Below, piece after piece: positions 57,600 through 64,000 of a stretch of DNA of 64,000 bases (its first letter is position 1; every line of letters starts with the position of its first letter). Below the pieces are notes generated by a model. The model was not told where the DNA came from, did not search any database, and saw only the letters and a list, made by a program, of their open reading frames with translations. The position numbers and the translations under genes were made by a program. The DNA comes from Seriola aureovittata (lineage: Eukaryota > Chordata > Actinopteri > Carangiformes > Carangidae): contig NC_079368.1 of NCBI RefSeq assembly GCF_021018895.1, forward strand, positions 558,001-622,000. Direction: 5' to 3'.

Positions 57600-58800
57600 T
57601 AGTGCCATTTCATAATCATGGTCGGTGTGACTGCATACATCACTCATGGCATTCGATCGGCCAGCGGGCCATATTTCTGTTGTCAAGCTACGAATTGGAC
57701 AGTGCGACCTATGCATCACGTTATTTTCTGTTTGGCAATCGGCCTTAATTTCTGTTCTGTCACTGATGACGTAATTTCCGCCCCGAGGCATCTATTAATA
57801 TTCCTCGGGCTTATTATTATTCTTCCGCCACATTTTGGCGCGTAACTCGTCCAGCAGCTTTGAGAAAACCCCGGTAATATATATATCAAAACGTGCGTCT
57901 TGATCCCGAAAGAGGTGCTATGACTTTTGGTGTTAAAATTCCCATTTTTCCCAAAGTTATTCCCAAAAAACTGGGAATAAATAATGCATTAGGAATGCAT
58001 TGGAATTTTCTTTAGAAACCCACAAAATTTCACTTTTTTTCTACAAAATTGCACCTTTTTTCTGAGTCACCCAGCTCTCTCATACCTGCATGTAAAAATG
58101 TGATTCAAACTATAAAACGGAGGAAAACTTCTGCTCTCTCAAAAAGACAGGAACTGTTTTTACATAACATGTAAACTTTTCAAACTGTGAGCACTCAAAG
58201 GAGGAGTGGAAATCACTTTTTCTTCAAAGTTAGAGTGAAAGCGTCAGTTGGCTAGAGTGCGTGAAGCAGTAAAAAATAACCTTTATTTTTATTTTTAGCT
58301 CGAGCTCGCGGCCAAACCGTAAAAAGGAGACAAATAATTCTTTCTGAACATGTAGACATAGTTGTTGGGATTCATAAAATGTAACTTTGACAGGCAGGGT
58401 CTGCACAAAATTTAAACGGGGGTGCCGAGTCCGGCAGCAATACCTGTCTCACTCTCATTGACACCTAATGTAATCGTCTTTTTTTTTCAAAAGAATCTCT
58501 CTCTGTCTTCGCACTGAGCTTACTCACTCATTTTAAGGAATATCTGAATAAAATAGAGACTGTAGAAACTTCTGGCTTCAGTGTCTGGCACGGTCTTTTC
58601 GGTTTATGAAAAGGAGCAACGGTTTTCTCATAATTTGCAGTTGTTTTGAAGCCATGTAGAAGCCAAATTCTGGGCAGATTTTCACATTGCCATGGCAACG
58701 GCAGCTACTGACCTGTGTGCGTGTGTGCGCCTAGCAACCAGATAACCAACTCTCCAAGCTCCGCTAGCTTAACATTAGCTGCATGTTAGGTCTTAAATTA
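57600..58800. mobile_element. Palindrome-headed dispersed repeat, copy with body
   Basis: The palindrome CCCGAGG(14 nt)CCTCGGG at 57782-57809 is followed by TTATTATTATTCTTCCGCCA, CATTTTGGCGCGTAACTCGT and CTTGATCCCGAAAGAGGTGC, a motif chain seen often in fish genomes. No transposase-like frame. Boundaries are approximate and the superfamily is unknown. Confidence 0.5.
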
Positions 58801-59040
58801 CATTTAGTTAGGTCTTAAATATGTAAGTCCATTTACTGCTTCCTTCGTTGCTTTTTTTTTTGTTTTGTTAAAAGAGTGAATGAAGTTGTGACGGTCTCCG
58901 CTGAGACAGAGGAGAGGAGAAGCTACTAGCCCTCTCTCGCTGTCACTTCTAGTCGCGTTGCTCTCCTCCCCAGTAATGTTAAATTTAGCACAGAAAAAAA
59001 CATAATAGTGGTAATTTAAATAGCGGTTCATGGGATTTAT

Positions 59041-59410
59041 TAACCCTCAGGGGTCCCTCTGTCCTTTTTTGGACATTTTCTTCACTTTTCTTTTTTGATT
59101 TGCTGATCATTTTGGCTGTGTTACAGCTGAAGGTATGGATTTGTGCAAGAAAGTGTCTTTTTGACATATTTTTTAAATCTAATGTCAGTTACTGTTACAG
59201 GTCTATTATACACTGGTAACACATTTTGTACCCTCTGGGGTTCCTCGCGTCCAAAAAAGGACACACAAAGAAAATGCTATAAAATCATCATATAATCAAT
59301 ATTTTTTTCTGCTTTTTTTTTTTTTTGCATAAATCTCTTAAACCACTTCAGTTCTGCTCAAACCTACCAAATGTTTATTAGTTTTCAGGATTTTAACCCT
59401 TTAAATGCCC
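59041..59410. repeat. Dispersed repeat with TTTTTTGGAC/GTCCAAAAAA inverted motifs
   Basis: CCCTCAGGGGTCCCTCTGTC then TTTTTTGGAC near 59085-59094, and CCCTCTGGGGTTCCTCGCG then GTCCAAAAAAGGAC near 59249-59262. The pair of CCCTC-GGGG boxes suggests a MITE or a tandem of two ends. Family unknown. Confidence 0.4.
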
Positions 59411-59610
59411 GTTTGAAGACTTGTTGCCTCTTGTTTTATTAAAAAAAACAAGACAGAATATGAGATATTTCCCACATAATACATGATGGAGGGATGTGAC
59501 ATTGTTTTATATCAGAGTCTTTTATATCAAGACATTTCTCAAAATCAGAATATGATCAGGGTGACTTTTGAACACTGGAAATAAATCATGTACTCATCCC
59601 GGCAGTAGCC

Positions 59611-59658
59611 CCCGTGGCACTCAAAATTTCCCTGGAATTTTCTAATTAGTGCCACGGG
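59611..59658. repeat. Hairpin 1: CCCGTGGCAC/GTGCCACGGG with inner palindrome
   Basis: Perfect 10-bp stem (59611-59620 with 59649-59658) that encloses AAAATTTCC...GGAATTTT (59623-59641). The inner part recurs at 61960-61979. Confidence 0.85.
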
Positions 59659-59667
59659 TGCTCAGCT

Positions 59668-59713
59668 CCGAGGCACTCCTCTACAGCTAGAATAGCTGAG
59701 AGGAGTGCCTCGG
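59668..59713. repeat. Hairpin 2: 20-bp stem, 5-base loop
   Basis: CCGAGGCACTCCTCT (59668-59682) pairs exactly with AGAGGAGTGCCTCGG (59699-59713). CAGCT/AGCTG extends the stem inward after a single-A bulge, and AGCT/GGCT extends it outward with one G-T pair. The loop is AGAAT. Confidence 0.9.
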
Positions 59714-60487
59714 GGCTTCAAAATTTTGCATTTTGAAGCTCTACTTAGAACCTTCTTAAGATCCAACAATGCAAAATGTAAATTCTTGCAATTATTTAAC
59801 TGGTCTTAAGATTTTGATCAGGAGTGTACCTCAATGTAAAAATGGTTGAAACGTTCAACGGGTCACAAGACTTGAGACTGCTTTGGGTTAAATTAAACTA
59901 TTACAGTTTACACAAAATCGCTGTTTATGTTTTGTGTCATTTTTAGATCATTTCAGACTTTATAATGGGTGTGTATTGCACGGAATGTTGAGAGCTACAG
60001 TGGATGACATCATTGCTAGAGTGGGAGAAGCTCTAGAACTCGTTCTTAGGGCCACATAGTTCAGTCTTCACACATCACGGCTTCCTCGATAGTAGAGAAA
60101 TTTGTCCTGTTTCATACAATGTGTCTACCTAAGCAAAGAGACTTACAGAATTTGAACATGAGCCTCAAAGGGAGTGCCCTCCACCTCTCCCTCAGGCTCA
60201 GGCTCCAAAGTGCATAACTACAATTAATTGGTTGATTTTGTTGCTGTTCTCACCAGGCAACTGATATATCAGGTAACCTAAAGTTGTTGTTTAATTTTAT
60301 AGTTCTATCATATATTATTAATATCACCCTATAACATGTTTTACCCCTCCCTCCCCATTTTCAAATGTAACACAGTTACACCTTTACTTACAAACATTTT
60401 ACCTGACTTTGTTCTATTGCCTGAGAGCATTTTGACACAGTGATTTACTTCTACTGATATCTTTTAACTAATAGTAGTGACGCCGTT

Positions 60488-60510
60488 CACGTGGTGACGT
60501 GCTGACGTCA
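60488..60510. promoter_or_regulatory. E-box and full CRE within 23 bp
   Basis: CACGTG at 60488-60493 and palindromic TGACGTCA at 60503-60510. Perfect motifs, but in repeat-rich DNA with no gene nearby, so a function is doubtful. Confidence 0.3.
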
Positions 60511-60839
60511 GTTTGGTGTTCCATCTCCTGTCAGTTTCTGTTACTGGTAGAGTTTATTGCTGCTCTGTCTGAAGACAGTTAATGTTGCTGTTTTCTTCAT
60601 TATAGTGTCTAACTATCTGCTCCAGCACTCAGAGCTCTGTGCTCCTTTTAGCGACTTTCACTAACTCAGCAGTTGTTTACATGCTATTCAGATCTGCTAG
60701 CTACTTTAGCTTAGCAGTTAGATCTAGTTTCTCTCTCTCTCTCCCTCTCTCTTGCTCGGTGTGGTGTTTTTGCAACTTCACTGTAGAGGATTGTGATATT
60801 TATTACATCTTCAGTGATGCTGTCTTACTTTAGGCACAG

Positions 60840-61160
60840 CTCCACTCGCTAACTGGAGCTAATTGCGCACTCAAAGTGCCATCCTTGAAAATTTTCCTCA
60901 AAAAAGTCAAACAAGCTCCTTTAAATTCCACAATTTCCAACCTTCATTGACAATTTTTTAAAGAATGTAGAGATTTTTTTTGTCCTGTATCACCCAGTTT
61001 TGGTCTCATTCTGATATCTTTTACAGTTTTTGAGGAAATGATGGGAGTACCCTCCACCTCTCCCATGGACTGCAATACAAATTCAGGAGCAGATGTTACT
61101 GGGCAGAAATGGGCAAAGCTGATTCTGATTGGCTAATTAAACTAATTAATTCTTAGCCTT
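60840..61160. repeat. Dispersed repeat segment
   Basis: AAACAAGCTCCTTTAAATTC, CCAGTTTTGGTCTCATTCTG and GGGAGTACCCTCCACCTCTC; the last motif recurs in similar form at 60170-60190 (GGGAGTGCCCTCCACCTCTC). The two copies probably belong to one fish repeat family. Confidence 0.45.
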
Positions 61161-61379
61161 TTAGCTCAGGTATGAGAGCAACTCTAAGATAAATCGACAC
61201 AGTATATGATGCAGTTCCCAACACCACACACACACATACATTGAAAGACACACAAACTCCATCAGCACCCTACGAATATTAACTGTATGTGTCACAACCT
61301 GGTAACACAAGCTTTTTGGAGGCTCTATGGTATACATCTCTACTGCCACACACAACAATACACACACGCACATTGACAG

Positions 61380-61406
61380 ACACACACAAACACACACACA
61401 CACACG

Positions 61407-61465
<59 letters not shown>
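61380..61465. repeat. (CA)n followed by (TA)n
   Basis: About 44 bp of CA with CG interruptions, then about 40 bp of TA. Overlapping minus-strand frames of Cys-Val and Ile-Tyr repeats are artefacts. Confidence 0.95.
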
Positions 61466-61467
<2 letters not shown>

Positions 61468-61950
61468 TATTGATAGAAACATACAAACAGCATCTCCATG
61501 ATTTGGATTAACCTTCAAAATAAGTCTCCACATGGTAGGAGGGAATTATTTGCTCTGTTGTACAAAACCTTATGCAGACAAACAAAACAAAGAAGCACAG
61601 ACACTTTCAAAATAAGAGTCTCAATAAGGTAAGAGGTAACGTAGGTAATAAAAGTTCGATCTTAGAAGCTATCGTTGGGGATATGGTTGTATAGCTTTAT
61701 TGCAGATCAACTTCTGTTGGAGCATGCACATGTGTGTATACATGTCTTGCTATGGTTGTGGGGACAAATTCTGGGTTTGAAACCATCAGTGTGAGGTTAT
61801 TTTGGCCAGTCGTGACAGATTCAAAAGGCTTTTTGAGGGACACCTGCATTGACTGAGGTCAGTTTCAGCATAAGTCTCTTCGAAATGAATGAAACTGAAA
61901 GGAACGTCCTTTGTACAGATTGAAACGAGAGGAGTCAAGTACATGCAGCA

Positions 61951-61985
61951 GGCACATTCAAAATTCCTCCAGGAATTTTCTAGTT
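61951..61985. repeat. Palindromic end AAAATTCCT/AGGAATTTT
   Basis: Perfect 9-bp inverted pair with a 2-base centre (61960-61979), followed by CTAGTTATC. The same structure and the same following CTAATTA occur at 59623-59648. Likely the end of a repeat of the same family. Confidence 0.7.
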
Positions 61986-61989
61986 ATCT

Positions 61990-63239
61990 TTCATAATTTA
62001 CACAACCATTTCATACTCCTTTCAGCATGCATTCTCTGTGCAACATTTTTGTTACCTATCTTACTATTAGTTCTCTGCTGCAGTAAGGTAAGGATCGATT
62101 TATCTCTCTGGGCTGTCATTCTTCCTTCTTTTGCTTTCTTTTTGGGGGGTTTCCTATATTTTGCACATCCTCACCTCCTGATCACATATGATGACATCAC
62201 GATGGGGTCTCACTGCCAAAGACTGTCATATCTCTGTTTTCCTCTCTTTGCACATGGCAATAAAAGTTTATTCATTGTGCAAATGAGTCTTTCCAGTTTT
62301 AATTACATGTATAACATACAGTATACTAACATTCGTATATGTAATATCAAGGTTAGAAATATAAGTATTTTACCTGTAATTTACTCACAAGAGCAGTTTT
62401 TATCAAAATATAAAACTTTATGTGACAGTGAAGTGTATAAGACACAGATCTTCAGCTAAATAAGTGCCATCTGTTTCTTGGTTAATTACAACGGTGACTT
62501 ACCAACCTGATTGATCACGACCAGTAACATCCATTGACGTCAAGTGGGGGATGGGATTGTATTTTAATGGATAATATAACTATGTATTAAATGATGAACT
62601 AGAATTGTGAATATTTCTGATATAATCAGACACATAAACAGATTAAAAAGGGACCATATGTGATTGTGTGCTACATTTGTGTTTTGTACATGAATGTAAA
62701 CTTTTATAATATGTTCATGTACCCACATGAAAAAGATAGTTTTGTAACATATGTGACATGCTTGTTATATAGACATACACAGGAAGCACATTTGTAAGCA
62801 TATAAAACAGATATATTACAGATTTATATGGTGTTTTTATGTGTCTACAATATATTGTATGTCCATATACAGTATATATTATATGTGGTACAATGTCACT
62901 GGTACAGGGGCATGTGTGTTCATATGTATTATTTTTCTCAACAACATGTCTGAGAAATAAACACTGTATACACCTAAAATGTAATTATAACGTTATTTGA
63001 CTGATGTTAATTATATACAGAGATTTATATCTCATCACCGTTCAGATTCTCCTACTGTCAGTACTGATAGTTCACAGTCCAGCTGCTCTCCACATCATCT
63101 GGTATTTCACCACCTTAAACTTCACATGAATAGCACAGTAGTTGCTGAAAACACACAAACCTGGTCACTCTGCCTTTTTTCACTGCAGTCAACCCTAACC
63201 CTAACCTATTATGTGCACTAATGTCATACTACTACTACT
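61990..63239. other. Intergenic, AT-rich, no gene
   Basis: Mostly AT-rich with ATATGT-type simple sequence around 62700-62960. The 182-codon open frame 61911-62459 starts inside the palindromic repeat and shows no domain. Confidence 0.5.
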
Positions 63240-63560
63240 ACTAATAATAATAATTACCTTTATTTATAGAGCTTTTCTTTACCCACGTCACAAAGTGCTT
63301 TACACAAGGCAGAAAAATAAAACATACAGGTCATTAAGGCAACAGTTAAAACAAGCAAATCAAAAATACAATGAAAGTGTCTTCATGTTAGACCAAAGGC
63401 AGAGTCACCAGCAGCAGGCAATCAGTAAATATCAATAAAACCAAACAATAAAAAATTGTCAATAAAAACAAAAATTGTCAATGAAATTAAAATTTGGTAA
63501 AACTGGGAAAAGCTCTACGACAAAAGTTGGTTTTAAGAAGAGATTTAAGAGATGTCATTA
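63240..63560 (-). mobile_element. Retroposon-like repeat with (ATT)n/(AGT)n tail
   Basis: ACTACTACTAATAATAATAA precedes CTTTATTTATAGAGCTTTTC and GTCACAAAGTGCTTTACACA. It has the same head as the 6577-6905 copy; on the minus strand it ends AATAAAG plus the trinucleotide tail. Confidence 0.55.
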
Positions 63561-64000
63561 AGCAGGAATGTAACATCTGACATATATAGTGTCTGGTATA
63601 TCTTTCCTGTTAGCTGCTGTTTCTGTTTCTTGCTGGAATTCCATGCGTCACTCTCACACAGACATGTAGTAAACAGTTTTGAAAATGCAAGGACAGCTCC
63701 TGCGTGCAAATGGACCATTAGACAGAAGTTTGACTTGTTGCCAGCAAGTTTCTGCACAAAGAAAAAGTCCATAGTTTTCTATCCCCATAGTGCAAACTGC
63801 ACATCCTGGAGCGTAAATGGGAAACCTGTCTATAACAGCCGTATGTATCAGCATCAGACCAATTCTTACTTCTATCTGACTGTAAAGCTTAGTCAGGATT
63901 TTGTTCATGTACCTCCTGAGGTACAAGTAGCCCTACTTATATACACTGGTGACTGTCCCGGTATGGAGACCTGTGCTGTGCGGAGCCCTTACCTCAGCCT
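63561..64000. other. Intergenic, nothing recognised
   Basis: Unique sequence without a recognisable exon, repeat or motif up to the window edge. Confidence 0.4.

Noticed and set aside
61911..62459. 182-codon open frame on the + strand with hydrophobic stretches
   Set aside because: Starts within a palindromic repeat end, sits in AT-rich DNA, has no domain or splice context; best explained by chance.

Overview
This window is vertebrate nuclear DNA and almost certainly comes from a ray-finned (teleost) fish. It has one spliced vertebrate gene with canonical GT-AG introns, many long CA/GT microsatellites, and a fish-type mix of mobile elements: L1, Tc1/mariner, hAT-like MITEs, LTR copies, and LINE ends that finish in (GATA)n or (ATT)n tails. 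I see no prokaryotic features, CRISPR array, rRNA or tRNA gene. Nearly all long open frames are microsatellite translations or transposon relics.

The one host gene is nr6a1 (germ cell nuclear factor, GCNF), on the + strand. Eight coding exons lie between 24366 and 31962. They join in frame with consistent phases to encode 445 residues plus a split first codon: the whole DNA-binding domain, the hinge, the ligand-binding domain and the natural stop. The N-terminal exon(s) before the DNA-binding domain were not found and probably lie upstream of the window. Positions 1-24365 would then be intron, or intron plus 5' flank. The 3' UTR probably runs several kilobases, with possible poly(A) signals up to about 36811. 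It contains an 8-mer let-7 site and an 8-mer miR-181 site.

Layout. 1-24365: non-coding, with microsatellites, MITEs, an RBPJ-site minisatellite at the left edge, and three stretches that look like conserved non-coding DNA. 24366-31962: nr6a1 coding exons; one intron holds a 40-bp minisatellite. 31963 to about 36830: 3' UTR. 36831-41873: intergenic, with a foldback element, a minus-strand LINE 3' end and a truncated Tc1 fragment. 41874-47507: an L1 insertion with a 14-bp target-site duplication and dead coding capacity, carrying a nested LTR element (43646-45064) with its own 5-bp duplication. 47522-64000: gene-poor and repeat-rich, with a solo-LTR-like element, a hairpin element, a 764-bp deleted Tc1 transposon, an SGNH-domain LINE relic split by a SINE-like sequence, and a cluster of palindrome-ended repeats at 57.6-62 kb.

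No second host gene was recognised. In mammals NR5A1 follows NR6A1 in the same orientation, but no NR5A-type zinc-finger exon is visible in the 32 kb downstream. I found no new cellular system. The points most worth checking are the let-7/miR-181 sites in the nr6a1 3' UTR, the RBPJ-motif array, the LTR-in-L1 nest with its GC-rich repeat ORF, and the hairpin-ended repeats.
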